64,000 nt of DNA from Diaporthe sp. PMI_573 (Eukaryota > Ascomycota > Sordariomycetes > Diaporthales > Diaporthaceae). Shown here in pieces: positions 11,532-24,410 of the stretch; position 1 is the stretch's first letter, and each line of letters opens with the position of its first letter. A model generated the notes under the pieces. It did no database searches and was not told the DNA's origin. It saw only the letters and a list, made by a program, of their open reading frames with translations. The stretch covers positions 248,001-312,000 of the forward strand of contig JAJTUP010000001.1 of assembly GCA_021399435.1 (NCBI GenBank), in the 5' to 3' direction. The position numbers and the translations under genes are program-made.

Positions 11532-12053
11532 TTCTGAAGGTTAGTGGATCGAATGGGTCAGGTAGCAGTAGGGTGTACTGGAGGTCTTGGTGGGACGCTT
11601 GAGAATGGTTTGGACAACTTTGCATTAAATTTGAGTGGGCTTCTGTCAGCCCTCCTCACAGTCCCTCCGACATGACCTCAACCCTGGGCACGCTGCGGTT
11701 GGCTCTGGAGCAGGAATGGAGGGGCCGGAAAATTCGGCCCTCAGACCCACCATCTTTGGCTTCAAACAGCCAGCCAACCCTAACCCTGACAATAACCAAA
11801 CTAAATACAGATAAACTTCAGAAATCAGGCTATCTAACAAACTAGGTTACATGCTTTTTGGGTAAGAAATAAGGGGAATGCAGAGGTTCGAAGTTAGGGT
11901 CTTAAAACAGCCCAAAAAATCGGCTCACGGCCACCAAACTCATCTCCCAGCGCGCACGCCACTAGCAAAAAGTCTAGGGTAACTCCTTCCGTGAAGTCTA
12001 GGGTAACTCCCTACGTGCAGCGCCCACACCTAAATGAGCGTTTCCGTTTAACA
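11532..12053 (-). repeat. TGTTAAACGG dispersed repeat, copy 3
   Basis: Solo reverse-oriented copy, 522 bp, from TTCTGAAGGTTAG to CCGTTTAACA. It is one of the least mutated copies (many C and G retained). It carries a tandem duplication of the ctagggtaactcc block near its outer end (about 11,974-12,014), also seen in copy 5. Confidence 0.85.
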
Positions 12054-12797
12054 GTAAGTTAATTTATAGCGTATTAAAATTTAATGGCCATTTCTAGTAT
12101 ATTATATAATAAATTTTAACAAGTACCTATATCTAATAATAAAAGATATATTAGTTAGTAACTTATAGTAAATTAATAAATATAATAGTATATATTTAGC
12201 GGAATTAAGGTTTTATTATTGTCTTTAAAATCATCGTTTTCTAATTTATATTCTTGTAGAATTTTAAGCTACTGTTTTCTAATTTGTCGATTTCTTTTAA
12301 TAATAATAGCAATTTAATATATTTTATTAAGTAACGCTAAAATCTATTAGTATATAATATATATATATATATATATTTATAAGTACTTTAAATAAATAAA
12401 TACCTAGTAATTTCTTTAAAATAGTATTTCTTTTATATTAAGAAATAGTTTCTTATTCTTTACTAGTTTAAGTAAATAAAGTAGATAATTTAATCTCTTA
12501 TAATACTATACTATTAATAGTATTTTTATTAAATTTATTTATTATACCTTTAGTAGTTATATTAAATATATATGCTACATAGTATATATTATTTTAAAAT
12601 TCTAAATTTGTTGCTAATAAATATTTAATCTTAAAATTATTAAGAAATATATTATTATTAGATCTATTATCTCGTATAATGCTAATATAATAGTTAGTAT
12701 ATATAATAATATAAGTTATAAATTTAAATATCTATTAATAGTTTATAGTAGAAGCTCTAAAGAAATATAAATATTATTTGTAAATACTTTATATATA
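12054..12797. other. AT-rich sequence without recognisable content
   Basis: Very AT-rich, including a run of (at)n at about 12,356-12,375. No readable frame or repeat was found on either strand. Confidence 0.6.
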
Positions 12798-12802
12798 TAG
12801 TC

Positions 12803-13134
12803 TATTAGTTAGGCACGTAAACGAGTAATTACTTAAAGGGGTTACCGAAGTAGCTACTTGATAGCTTTAATTTGGTAGATCTATCTTATATGTTGCTTTT
12901 AGCTGACTCCTTTATAGGCGGTAAAGCGCCTAAGTAGGGTATAGCCAGAAGGCTGACTAATCTACAGTGTGTACAGGCCAGTAGTTAGTCTAAGCATCCT
13001 TGCTGCTAAGTGGCTGCCTGAGATGACTAAGCAGCTATCTGCAGCCAGCCAGCCAGAAGTAGCTAGTTATAGTGGTCTGCTTTAGACTAATATCTTTAGC
13101 TATTGCTATTACTATTACTATCACCTATTCTATA
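12803..13134 (-). repeat. 3' LTR of Copia 1
   Basis: 332 bp. Its outer end reads TATTAGTTAGGC where the other LTR reads TGTTGGTTGGG, the difference being G-to-A changes only. It aligns over its full length with 20,082-20,413. The neighbouring TAGTC is the target duplication. Confidence 0.9.
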
Positions 13135-13249
13135 CTGGTAGTTTTCTACTTTTGGCTAATTCCTCTAAAAATATAGTTTCCTCTATATTGTATATATCTA
13201 GTTACATAATCTATTCCGTGCTTTATTACATGCTTTAGTCTATATATTC

Positions 13250-13900
13250 CTCTACCTAAATAATTACCTCATTGGTATTAATAAAGCGTTCTAAAGCCTT
13301 ATTTAGTAATACCTTTATTATAGCATCCGCAAGATTGTTGTTACCATTTATCTATTATACTTTATTAATTTCCCGTTATTTGTATACCTGGCAAAGGGAT
13401 ATAATATTAATTATAAGTCTCTTTTCCTTAGTGGTTCCCAGCTTTACCAAATACTTATAGAGCAAGTAGGAATCCGTATAGATTACTAGAGGTATTTAAT
13501 TAATACCTAATTAGTCGGTAATCAGCTTTAGAGTTAACAAAAGAATAATTTCTATATTAAAGCTGTTGGTTATTTTGTAGATCTCGGAAGCAAGAATACT
13601 TTAAGTAACTCTTTTGTACTTTATAAAAGACTAGTGTATAACGTTTTCTCGAAGCTTGTATTATAACATTATACTATCTGCTTCCTTATTAACAAGGATT
13701 ATTATAAAGCCAATTTAAAAGCTAAGATCTTAGTTGTTGGCAAAAGAACTATTAATAAAGACTATTAGTTTGGCGGTTTTTAAGTTAACTATAATGTATT
13801 ATAATCCTCTCGATAGATTCTTTATTTACTATTCTAAGCATTTGTTTAACTTGGCGCAATTGTCTTTATTAGGTATTTAGGCTTAGGCAGTAACTAATAG
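13250..13900 (-). pseudogene. Copia 1 RNase H and pol C-terminus
   Basis: The minus strand around 13,250-13,370 reads NNNLADAIIKVLLNKALERF, then INTNE. This corresponds to the NPADAMTK..NKALERFI.TNE tail that ends copia RNase H in fungi. Further upstream the frame fits the ribonuclease H core with scattered stops. It lies directly next to the 3' LTR, as in a standard copia element. Confidence 0.7.
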
Positions 13901-14900
13901 GTTAAATGAAGCTTTAGGTTGGTAAATTAAAGCAAGGTAAGCACTATAAGCATATTGCTTAAGATACTTTTAAGTAAAGTTATATAACTTTAAATTAATT
14001 ATTGTAATCTTCTCGCCTTGACCCTTTTGTTAAAAACAAATAGTACCTTCTAGGGTTATTATTAGCTTATTGCCATTAAAGTTAAGCGTCTTTTCTAGTA
14101 ATAGCTTCTCCTTTGGCTTATATTATAGCTCTACCTTAACAATCTTTTTATCCTTAAAAGCCGAGAACTTTAATATATCTAGCAGTAGAGTATCATCTAT
14201 CTATATACCTATAATGGTAAATTTATTCTTTCTACTAATAGATACTAGAAAACATAGATTAAATATTAAGGTTTATATCTATAATTATTTATAGTAATAA
14301 CAATAATAAGTAGTCTACTAATAAACTCTAGCTTTAGCGATTTTATAAAGAGGCTTTACCACCCTTATAATTATACCGGCTAGATACCGGGCTTGTATTT
14401 TAGAAGGAAGCCAGGCTAGAATCTTACAAAATAGCTTTGACTTTAATTATAGATATACCTATATCACATTATATAGTTTAATGCTGGCATTAATAGACTC
14501 AATTAGGCCAGGTACTATAGTAACGAGAAGTTATTAACTAGCCCGTTAAATTATAGGCAACTATATAAAGATATTTCTCTTATTTTTATTACTATACCTC
14601 TAAATAATTAAGCAAGACTTCTTATAAGGGACTTTAGTCTTCCCCTTTATCTTCTATACTATTTAAGAGTTAAATAGCTAAAAGACGTTATAAATCTTTA
14701 AGTTGAATTATTTAAATCGAAAGACGCTTTAAGCAACAAGATTATTAATCTTTTTAGTATCTAATGCTTTAAAAGGTTTACCAGCAGTTATAATTATACT
14801 ATTCTGACAAAGCTTTAACAATAAAGCATAGTTGTTTTTCTTTTTTTAAGCAAGAAAGGTTATAGATAGCTTTAGCTTGTTTTTAGATCCGAGAGGTTGG
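13900..14900 (-). pseudogene. Copia 1 reverse transcriptase remnant
   Basis: At about 14,170-14,235 the minus strand reads NKFTIIGI, then a stop, then IDDTLLL, corresponding to the FxxxGxYVDDTLLLG catalytic box of copia RT. Both Asp codons survive here, but the preceding Tyr-Val or Trp position is a stop. The neighbouring sequence fits RT palm text with TAG/TAA breaks. Confidence 0.75.
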
Positions 14901-15159
14901 CCTCTCTTTTATAGCAAGGCCGGGGTACTAGCATAGTTTAAAGCAGGTAATAGACTAGTGTTTGGTCTATTGCCTAATAAGAACTCGGGTAAGAGGTTCT
15001 TGTCATTCCGGAAATATTCTTAGATAATAGTTAATCTAAACTTTATAGGTCTATTTAGCAGGTTAAGGGTTACATTATGCCTGTTAACTATTATTAGCTT
15101 GTATAGACCCTGCCAGCCGTCCTTTTTTTACCATACAAGCATCTCTGACTATAGTAGCA

Positions 15160-15800
15160 TATTTAGCATACCGGTAGTGTCTAGGCCGTTCTAGGTGCTG
15201 AGAGCTCCGGCAATCTACTTCTCGGTATAGTGCTTCCGGAGATCTTACATTGTCTTAGTAATTACCTTAGCATGCTTAAGTATTAACGGCATAGGCGGCA
15301 AATCTATATTTACTTATAGAAAAGCACCAAAGATAAGTAGAGTGGGTACCAGCCTATCCAGGCCAGCAGTGTTATTTACGGCCTTTATTACCATTTAAAG
15401 AATAGCATTCTCTGAAAAGATTTCTCTTAATTCTATATAGAGAATCTCAAACGCTTGTTAAAGTAGTCCGTAATAGTATTTAATCTTACCTACAGACTAG
15501 TAGGCTTCTATTAGGACCTGTTTGCACGTAATCTTTATAATCTTTGCCTTGTTTCGGAATTTAATTAAAGTAAAGTTGGTACCAGCATTGTGAGTAAGAC
15601 GGTTAAAAGGGCCTAGGTATATATCTATCTAGACTATTTAAAGGGCTTTCCAGGTGTCTTTTATAGACATTAATGCTAGAAACTTTCCGGCTTAAAAAGA
15701 CGTTCCGGAGTCTACAATATATAATACCGGCTTGTTATTAAGGTATATAACGTTAATAATGATCTTGTAGTTAAGGTTATAGTCATCTCTTAGGTTAAAC
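15160..15800 (-). pseudogene. Copia 1 integrase core remnant
   Basis: The minus strand reads NNKPVLYIVDSGTSF (first Asp region), GPFNRLTHNAGTNFT (second Asp region, the Asp itself now Asn), and SVGKIKYYYG (the VGKVERYHG Glu region, Glu now Lys). Then follows FEILYIELREIFSENAILQM. The spacing fits an rve integrase core as found in fungal copia elements. Catalytic positions carry G-to-A-type replacements. Confidence 0.8.
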
Positions 15801-16599
15801 TTAAACCTTTTCAGGGTAGCGCCCTTTAGCTAGCAGTAGTAACAAAATTTACTAATAACCTTAAGTATAGCAAGGTTAGGGTTATAACCAGCATTCTTAA
15901 GTAGATAATAAAGACGGTTAGCTACTGGGTAATTAAATTATCGATAAAGTTGTTAAAGTTTATTCTCTGTAAAGAATATATCTACCTTATAGCTTCCCAG
16001 AAAAAACCATAGATAACTCTACTTCTAGGTTACTAAAATAGTTACATTTAGGCCTAAATTTTATAACAATATTAATTTATTAATAATATTGCGGAAATAG
16101 ACCCCTAGCTTGTCTATATCTTAGACATATATTAAAAATAGGGTCAGAGCCTCCATAATATAGAAGGTAATAGGCCCTATAGTTATCTTTATAGTTATTA
16201 TACTAATTAAGGTAAGACGGAATCCCTTTTTAAACTTAACGATAGCCTTACCAGCATAGCCGGTATCTATAATAATAGAGGGGTTCTCTTAATTTAGGGC
16301 CAAGTATTATTTACAACTAATAGTTAAGAATTATATAGTGCCAGTATTAGAAATAATACCTTAAAATTTATTACACAAATATCTTTCTTCCAGCATAAAT
16401 TAACTTACTGGGATAATAGCATTATTAGTCTTATTAGTATTATTAGGGTCAAGCAAGTATAAAAATAAAGTATTAGCAAGAAGCTATTAAGCTTCCTTAT
16501 AACTATTTAGGTCATCCTTATATTTATTACAAGTATCTTTTAAAGTAACGTCAAGTCCTTCAAAGTCAGCAAGAAAAGAAGTAAATTTAATATTAGACA

Positions 16600-16800
16600 T
16601 TAAATGTTCTTTAATTTTATAGATTAAGAGATACTGTTTATATATCTTTTAATATTTTTTAAAGGTATATTTTAAAGACCAGCATTTTTCTTTATTGTAC
16701 ACAAAGCAGTGTTTTTAATAATAGCCATGGCGGTAGTTATCACCTTGGCAGTAGCCATTACCACAACAGCGGTTATTACCACAAAAGCCGTTACGGTTAA
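16600..16800 (-). pseudogene. Copia 1 gag zinc-knuckle remnant
   Basis: At about 16,680-16,720 the minus strand reads KHCFVYNKEKCWS, matching the CFVCxKEGCWSxxHT zinc knuckle of fungal copia gag-pol with the second Cys changed to Tyr (G to A). Upstream on the minus strand is a low-complexity run rich in cgg/cca triplets (about 16,720-16,800). Confidence 0.65.
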
Positions 16801-18586
16801 ATTATATTTAAAAGCCTAATTCGCGACCTTGTTACCAATTATTTATATACTAACAATTAAGATAGTATGTCTTGTTATCTATACTAATCTTATCTTTCTA
16901 AAGAAATTATTAAGGTATTATATAGTTGATGCTTAGCTTAAGCAATAATTATAGATCCTAAAAAAGATGTTTATATAGTGCCTATGGCGTAAAGAGTATA
17001 TATTTAAATTTAGGCACTCTAGAGTAGGTGTATAGTATTATTATGTAAAGCATCTTGTTATCTTAATACTTAGGGCTAAATACTTGCTGGCATAGCTATA
17101 ATTTGTTAAAAAGTAGCGCTAGAACATTATAAAGGCTCTTGTTAATATTATTTTTATCTCGGTAAAGGGTCTTAAATGTTACTATTGTCTAATTGTTATA
17201 ATATTATTAATAATTAATATTAGTATTAAAGTGTTGTTTAAGTCTTTTGTAGGCTTTTGAGAATTTTATATTTAGGCCAATGTAGGTAATCTAGTACAGC
17301 TCGGTATAGTTGGTAAGAATTAAAGAAAGAATTACATAAAATTACAGTAGAGTAATATTATAAGACCAGGTAATAGAGAACATAATATAGACCTTATTGT
17401 TAAAAAGGTTATAGGTATCTTCGGTCTATTTTGGCCTTTAATCCCAGGCCTTAAAAAAGGATGTAATTTTGTCAGATTTAAGATTGGTATACTCTTGGTA
17501 TTTTAAAGAAAATGTATAGTATAGATCTTCTGAATCCAGGGGCATAAGTAATAGTCTCGGGGTTCCGGTAAGATATAGTATGCTAGGAAATATCTAATCG
17601 GGCTGCTTGTATTGTTAGGTATTGGCTTGCTAGTCTGGCGGCTAAGCGGCATTTTATTATTTTTATAGCTATAATGTTTCTTATAACCATTACTAGTCCA
17701 ATAAGAACTTTACCAGCAGCTATTAGACTTATTGTAAAGCCTATATAGTATTTTACTATAATTCTAATATAGTGCTAGTTACCTAACCTAGTTAAGATAT
17801 AGGTCTTACTAGCTAAAGTATATGACTTAGTAGTTATAATAGTAGTTAAGGAATAATACTCTCCTCTTTAGTCTTTATGATAACTTTGTCGTTATCAGCA
17901 ATCTCTACTACAGAATCTGGTACGGGATCTAGTATAGGATCCAGTATAGGATCTAGAAGTTAAATTAGGCTATTATAAGTCTAAGCCTTAGTCTTTCTAG
18001 CTTTTATAGAGGCACCGTAAAAGTATAATTAAGGATAAATAGTATATACTAAAAGCTTTTTAGTTAGCTAGGCAGGGCATTTCTTGTAGGTTAAGAAGGT
18101 ATTAATTTATAGTCTAATTTATCTTTCCTATAGACTAAGGTAGACATCTTACTAATAAGTAAGGTTTTAGAGTTCTTTCTTCCAGCCAATAGTAGCCTTA
18201 CCGACTATCTTAGTAGTCTATTTTTTAAAGTAGGACTGGGCATTAAGCAGGAAGCTATTATTGATATATTATATTTAATATATCCTCTTTATTACCTTAA
18301 AGATATATATAGAGGCCCATTTTTTATCAACCTTTTCAACATTAACTAGTATCTCTATTAGTAGTAGATTAATCTTTTCCTAGTCAGCTTTTATAACTAA
18401 GTAGTACCGGCTTATAATACTATCTACCTTTATTTCCTCCTTAATAGTTATTTCTCAGTATTTACTTACTGCTAGGCTCTTAGCAGAAACATTAACAGCA
18501 ATAACCAGCATATCGTTTTCTACTATTATAATTAAAAAACTATTAATATAGTTATTATAGAGAGTATTGAAACTTTTCTAGCTATT
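16800..18586 (-). pseudogene. Copia 1 gag region
   Basis: This long AT-rich interval lies between the zinc knuckle and the solo LTR. It is expected to hold gag. Scattered coding-like pieces exist, but stops are too dense to define ends. The assignment is positional. Confidence 0.4.
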
Positions 18587-18906
18587 AAAAACGTGGACAA
18601 CAAGCCGAGCATATGTGCCTAAGTTCTGCTGGCCCCTCTGAGCGAGAGAGAGGAAACTGCTAGAGGGCTCCAACGCGAAGAAAGAAGAGATAATGAAAAA
18701 GGGCCGGAAGGGCCACGAAGGCGATAAAAGCAGTGATTGGGTTCTGATCAGACAATGTCACAGGTTATCAAATAATAATAATAGAAGAATGAGTTGAATT
18801 GTTGCTTCGGCCCTCGAGAGGGACAGAAGCTTGTCCGGTACTTATAGTACGGACGGCCAAGAAAAATTCATCGCACTAGCTACGTAAAACACTGCACCTC
18901 GTAACA
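18587..18906 (-). repeat. Solo gypsy LTR inserted in Copia 1
   Basis: About 320 bp, reverse complement of the LTR at 6,779-7,106. On the minus strand it starts TGTTACGAGGTGCAGTG. Flanks read ctatt (18,582-18,586) and ctata (18,907-18,911), a possible imperfect target duplication. It keeps more C and G than the 6,779 copy. No internal gypsy sequence accompanies it. Confidence 0.75.
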
Positions 18907-18911
18907 CTATA

Positions 18912-20081
18912 ACTTTTAACTAGCACAAGTATACTATTTACCTACAGGTAGTAGTCTTTAGCAAACAAAAGTATTATTACGTAGCCTTATATGTAGAGTT
19001 TTTCTCTTTTTTTGTTTTTAATATTAAAAAATAGTAAAAACAAAGGGGTAGGAGAGAAAATAAAATATGTAGACAGTAGAGACAAAGCATAAAGACTATA
19101 AACAAAATATATATAGCAGTAACCTTTGCTGTTTATATATAAGAAAGTAGACTAAAGGGAAGGTATAAAAGAGGGTGTAAAATTATTGTAGAGAAGGGTA
19201 ATTATAATAATTTAGGTATAGGTAACAATAGTAAGAAAGAGAAAAGGTAAGTAGTAATAGAAAAAGGCAAGTAGTAGTTTAAAAGGTATAAATGGCGATA
19301 GTTTTAATTAAAAGTGACGAAAAAATAATGTAAAAGTACATTATAGCACGCTTTTTAATGTAGGAAAGCACTTTAAAGACTTACCTATAACTATTTAGCA
19401 ATAGTTAAGTATAGTAGACTATTTGGCAATAGTCAATTTATAGGTAACCATTTATAATGTTTAAGTATAGGGTACTGATAGGTTGCTGTATAAATAGTAT
19501 GGGACTCTAAAAAAATATGCCGTTTGCAAGACTAAGTAAATAGTTTATATGGCGTTTAGGTAGTAACTATTTAAATTTTCTTAACTAGCCCCCCTTACAG
19601 TTATAGTTACTATATATACCACGACAATATTTATAAGAGGTAGGGCAATTGGTTAAGTAGTTAGTAGAGGGTTTTTTTAGCCTTAAAAAGAGTGTTTCTA
19701 AGGGCTTTTATCAATTTATATGTTTGCTTAGTCAGATTCTTAGCAGTTTAAATAGATAGTGTAGCCTTAAAACAGTGCTCTTAAAGGCTTTTGTTAATAT
19801 AATTGTTATAGTAGATATTTATAATAATCTTAACGGTATTTTCTTATATAATAAAGTATACTAATAGGTCCTAAATCCTTCTTTTACCGGAAGGAGTTGG
19901 GTTATCTAAGGGCTAATTATCGTTAATTAGTAGGGAGTACATTAAATGTTAGTATGCTAGCCTAGTAATAATTTTAGTATAGATGTTATTACTTAAAATG
20001 GCTTAAAAACTATAGTAATAGTAATAGCAATCTGTCTCTTCCTTTCTTTCTGTCAGGGATTACTAAGTAATTATTAATTAG
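18912..20081 (-). other. 5' untranslated and gag-proximal part of Copia 1
   Basis: AT-rich sequence between the solo LTR and the 5' LTR. No readable domain. A primer-binding site was looked for next to the LTR at 20,081 but no convincing tRNA match was recognised. Confidence 0.4.
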
Positions 20082-20413
20082 TGTTGGTTGGGTACGTAAA
20101 TGAGTAATTACTCAAAGGGGTTACCAAAGTAGCTACTTGATAGCTTTAATTTAGTAGGTCTGTCTTGTATGTTGCTTCTAGCTAACCCCTTTGTAGGCAG
20201 CAAAGTACCTAAGTAGGGTGTAGCTAGAAGGCTGACTAATCTACAGTGTGCACAGGCCAGTAGTCGGTCTAAGCGTCCTTGCTGCCAAGTGGCTGCCTAA
20301 AATAACTAAGCAGCCATCTGCAGCCAGCCAGCTAGAAGTAGCTAGCTACAGCAGTCTGCTTCAGACCAACACCTTCGGCTATCGCTATCGCTATTGCTAT
20401 CACCCATTCCACA
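20082..20413 (-). repeat. 5' LTR of Copia 1
   Basis: 332 bp, TGTTGGTTGG to CCATTCCACA on the + strand. It is less mutated than its partner at 12,803-13,134. TAGTC follows at 20,414-20,418. Confidence 0.9.
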
Positions 20414-20440
20414 TAGTCTCTACTATATGCTTTATATAAG

Positions 20441-20960
20441 TGTTAAATAGAAACGCTTGTATAGGCGCTGCACGCAGAGAGTTACCCTAGACTTGGCACT
20501 AGATTTTCTCTAAGTGCCTATAGGGCGTACATGCCGGCAGATAAGTTTGGTGGCCGTGAGTCGATTTTTTAGGCTATTTTAAGACCCTAACTTTGTACCT
20601 CTACATTCCCCTTATTTCTTACTCAAAAAGCATATAACCTAGTTTATTAGATAGCCTGATTTCTAAAGTTTATCTATATTTAGTTTAGTTACTGTCAGAG
20701 TTAGAGTTGGCTGGCTATTTAAAGCCAAAGATAGTGGGTCTAAGGGCCAAATTTTCCGGCCTCGCCATTCCTACACCAGAGCCAACCCATACATGCCTGC
20801 AGGTAAGACAATGTCGGAGGGTATGTAAGGAGGGCTAACAGAAGCCTACTCAAATTTAATGCAAAGTTGTCTAAACCACTCTTAATCGTCCCAACTCGCC
20901 TCTAGGCACCCTGCTGCAACCCTGCTAAATATACACTGCTAAAGGCACTAACCTTCAGAA
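20441..20960 (+). repeat. TGTTAAACGG dispersed repeat, copy 4
   Basis: 520 bp starting TGTTAAATAG and ending ccttcagaa. It lies 22 bp beyond the Copia 1 target duplication. No partner in inverted orientation follows. Confidence 0.85.
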
Positions 20961-22330
20961 ACTTATATATTTCTTATAAACTTTTTAATAATAAATGCTT
21001 GTTTTAAAATATTAAATCGTCAATTAATAGTCCGGATATTTTAAGTTAATCAAAATAAAATTCAAAGAATATATCTCCTACCAACCACTAATAATACAAT
21101 TTCCACACCCCTTCCCAGCCCATAGTTTAGATACACACCTATAAAATAGCTCTCTGTCGTTCATATATAAAGTACAAGGCTTATAGCCGGTCTATCCCCT
21201 ACTATAGCACAGATACGCCCATATAGCCTCGGGATCTACATTATATAAGCGTCTTGTAACCAGCCATAGCGCCTCTAGCATGCCGCCTATACAATAATGG
21301 CAATAGCTTCTATAAAGAGCAGCCTAGCCCTCGAAACTAATTCAGCTAGGTATATATATACTTAATGTTTCTACAATAAAAATATAGAGATGCGCTAAGA
21401 CGGTAGGTTAGACCTAAGATAGTATAATATACAAGATATTCTCAGATATATTACAGTATGCTACTCTCTATTCTTAGAACATTAATACAGACAGGTACTA
21501 CAAGAATGTTAACTTATAGTTTTTAGTTTGGCTTGCTCAACCCTAAACCCATTGTTGTTAAATAAAATCTCTTAAACCATTAGTTTAAGTAGTCCCGTTA
21601 TACACAGATAGTATAAGTATACTAGTTACATAGTCTATAACATGGCCTGTCCTTTAAAGGGATAGGCGCTAACTATAACTAGCGGCATTATTATATAGTA
21701 GTAAAGAACTAATATAGTCGGGTACTTTGTATTTAAGTTTAACCTAGCGTAAAGCCCCTGGAATTAATGTCTTAATATGTCTACCAGCAAGATATATTGT
21801 GCAACTATTAACAAGATGCCAGTACTATAAATTATATAGATTCCGTTGTAGTAGTTATATTTATAAAATTTGCCTTATTAGAAGTATCTCTAGGGCTTCT
21901 GGCGTTTCTCGAGACCTAAGTATATAAGAAGGAGGCAGATCGGGCAGTCTATATTGCTGTCGTAAAGATATTAGATGTCCTTACCAATAATTAAAGGGTT
22001 TCCTCTATACCTTAATTAATCTTTTAGCCATTTATACTATACTCTACAAATTTCCTACAAATATAATAGCGTTTTGCTTCTTAGGCTCTAAGCCCCTGTT
22101 AATTTTTTAGACAATCTCAATACTACCAACATTTTTCTCAATATACCTATTAATAAAATTATATCTCTCTTTCTCTGCCAGCAATTGAAGGTACTATAGA
22201 ACCCCATAATTTGAAACACCCTATAATTCGGGACGGCCAAATTCTTTAATACCCACACAAACTCTCTAAATTTAATTATACATTTCTCAACAACCACTAA
22301 GCTATTTAGAAGCCAACTCTATAGATAGAT
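20961..22330 (-). pseudogene. Unidentified RIP-degraded minus-strand gene remnant
   Basis: A minus-strand frame can be followed for several hundred codons through TAG/TAA breaks. Its best open part is 22,088-22,297 (reads NLAVPNYRVFQIMGFYSTF). A later piece contains NIDCPICLLLIYLGLEKRQKP. No family was recognised. The consistent break type suggests a former gene or transposon ORF. Confidence 0.35.
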
Positions 22331-22484
22331 AGAGAATCGTTAATTAAACATTATAGGCTATTTCAAAAATAGATTAGCGGCTCTAACCGCCTAATTCTAC
22401 TAAGTGTCAATTAACCTCAAATGCTAATTTAAAGAAGGTTTTTTCACTAAGTCCTCAACTACCAGGGACACAATTTACCACCAC

Positions 22485-24380
22485 AATACCTAAATATACT
22501 AAGGAAGACATAGCTAACGCCCTATTTAACATAATTAACAATAGAATATTCCTTTAAAAGGCTTCTTAAAAGTACAATATTCCTATATCTACCCTATCTG
22601 TATGTTATAATAGCCAGGCATTAAAGAGTAACCCTAAGGCTCAACCATCAAATAGTCAACTATCTTTTGCTTAAAAAGACCATATAATTTAATAGATTAT
22701 ACGTTAAAAGAAGCTTAGGTTCACACCAAGCCATTCTATAATTAAAAACATAATAATAAAGCTACTTGTTTAAGCTGGCAATTTAAACACAATTAGGCAC
22801 TACTAGGTTTAATACTTTATTAAGCAGCACCCTAAGATTTATACCAAAGTTGGGCATATACGAGAGGCACTACGTTTCTATAAATTTATCCTAAAGGTAG
22901 TCAACTAGTATTTTAACATTTAAGAGGTTAATTATATATGGGTAAAGCTAAACCTTACAGTTAACATTAATAAGGCTAGGTTAATAGAAGGTTTTAATAT
23001 ATAATTTAGCACTTATAAAGCTATAACTTTATATAATAACTAATTAACTATAGGCCTTAATTCCCTAGTAGTAGGGACTTTTAAATTAAAAAAGGTAATG
23101 GTTAAATGTAACTAGTTAAGGTGATAGTCTACTATAATTAAAAGTAACATAGCTACCAGTAAAGCCCTTAACCTAGGCATTATATTTAAAGGAAAAGAAC
23201 TATAAAAATAATAGTTTATTAACAAATTTTATTAATTATGCCTAAATTAATAATAAATTACATTACTAAACGGGTAGACAAGTAATCAGATTAGCGTTTT
23301 AAAGCTAAAAGATGTTTTTTTTCTACAGATAAATAACTACTATAAAGATAATTTAGAAGCTATTCTTTTGATTTTTAATAGCCACTTTAGCTATATAATT
23401 ATAAGTATAAAGTTAGGATTTCTTAATTCTAAGCCAATTAATACTAATAAATCCCATAAGATGAATTTATAACTATTTGCTTTTAAAACAACGTCTTCTA
23501 CTACTATTTACCAGCCTATTATTTATATAAGCTTTAGCTATTTAATAATAGCATGTTTAACGCTATTAAAAGATATTATTATAGCCTCCTAGCAGGTTAG
23601 TATTTACTTATAAATTTACAACCTGTAAATAAAATCAACTTTATTAAAGCATTTATAAAAGCCTGCAAAAAGGATATAACTAGTTAAAACATTAAGTTTA
23701 TATAAAAGACTACTAGGAATTAGCTAATTAGCCGTATTAAGGCTTTATTATATCCAGGAATCTAAAAGGATAAAGAGAAACGCCATACTAAACAAGTCCT
23801 AAATAAAAAGCTTAAATCAGCTAATAATATGCCTAAGTCTAAGCGAGATATCATAGATTTAGCTAGCCTAGGAGCCACAGTATTAGAACGCCTAAAATTT
23901 AGGAAGATTAGCTAAGCATTTAATATAAAAGAAGCTAAGTTAGTCCTTATAAACAAGAGAATTTGAAAGCTTAAAGTTTAAGTTAAGCACATAAAGGCTA
24001 AGAAGTAAAAGGCTATCCTTAACTTAAACTAGAAGTTTATATAACTAGATAACATTCTAAGGGGTAATATTAAGGCTAGAAATGCCCTTAACCAAGAGAT
24101 TAAGGTTCTAGAAGTACTTTCTAGTAAGGAGATTATAGTTATAGTAAAGAGTAAAGATAATAGAAAGGATATTAATAATACGCTACCTTTAGAGGTTAAA
24201 ACTTAGTCCAGAAGAGTATTAAGGATACCATTACGCTATATAGATTGAAAGAGGAGAATTAGAGCTTTAATTTGACGTACTTATTGTTTACATACAATAA
24301 GAATTAAATTAATTATGGCTTTATAAAATTAGAGCGTTTTGGTAGATATTTCTTTAATTTGGCTGTCCTAAATAGTAGGG
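22485..24380 (+). pseudogene. Fot1/pogo-type (Tc1-mariner superfamily) transposase remnant
   Basis: The + strand reads KYTKEDIANALFNIINN, then KAS-KYNIPISTLS and QPSNSQLSFA, then WIIR and FTPSHS. This is the N-terminal helix-turn-helix plus CENP-B-like domain of Fot1/pogo transposases (E.DI..AL..I.NG.S..KAS..YGIP.STL, QLS..QE..L..WI). Further on, LNLGIIFKGKEL matches the L.P..IFKGK segment of the DDE domain. The C-terminal part (about 23,930-24,200) is Lys- and Glu-rich and probably coiled coil. Stops of RIP type occur throughout. Confidence 0.75.
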
Positions 24381-24410
24381 TGTCCTAAATAGTGGGGTCC
24401 TATAGTATCC
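24355..24410. repeat. Probable right end of the pogo-like element
   Basis: Two direct copies of tgtcctaaatagt followed by gggg and tcctatagt. Such GGAC-containing repeats resemble terminal sequences of Fot1/pogo elements. The matching left end was not found. Confidence 0.4.

Larger units (their letters stand above)
12803..20413 (-). mobile_element. Ty1/copia retrotransposon 1, complete but RIP-inactivated
   Basis: Two directly repeated 332-bp LTRs bound the element. The 5-bp sequence TAGTC occurs on both outer sides (12,798-12,802 and 20,414-20,418), a clean target duplication. On the minus strand the order is zinc knuckle, integrase, reverse transcriptase, RNase H, the copia order. Total 7,611 bp including a solo gypsy LTR at about 18,587-18,906. 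RIP stops interrupt all frames. Confidence 0.92.

Noticed and set aside
7265..12053. The ~520-bp TGTTAAACGG units as LTRs of one retrotransposon
   Set aside because: No two copies in direct orientation enclose pol sequence with matching target duplications. The nearest pair is inverted, and single copies occur inside other elements.
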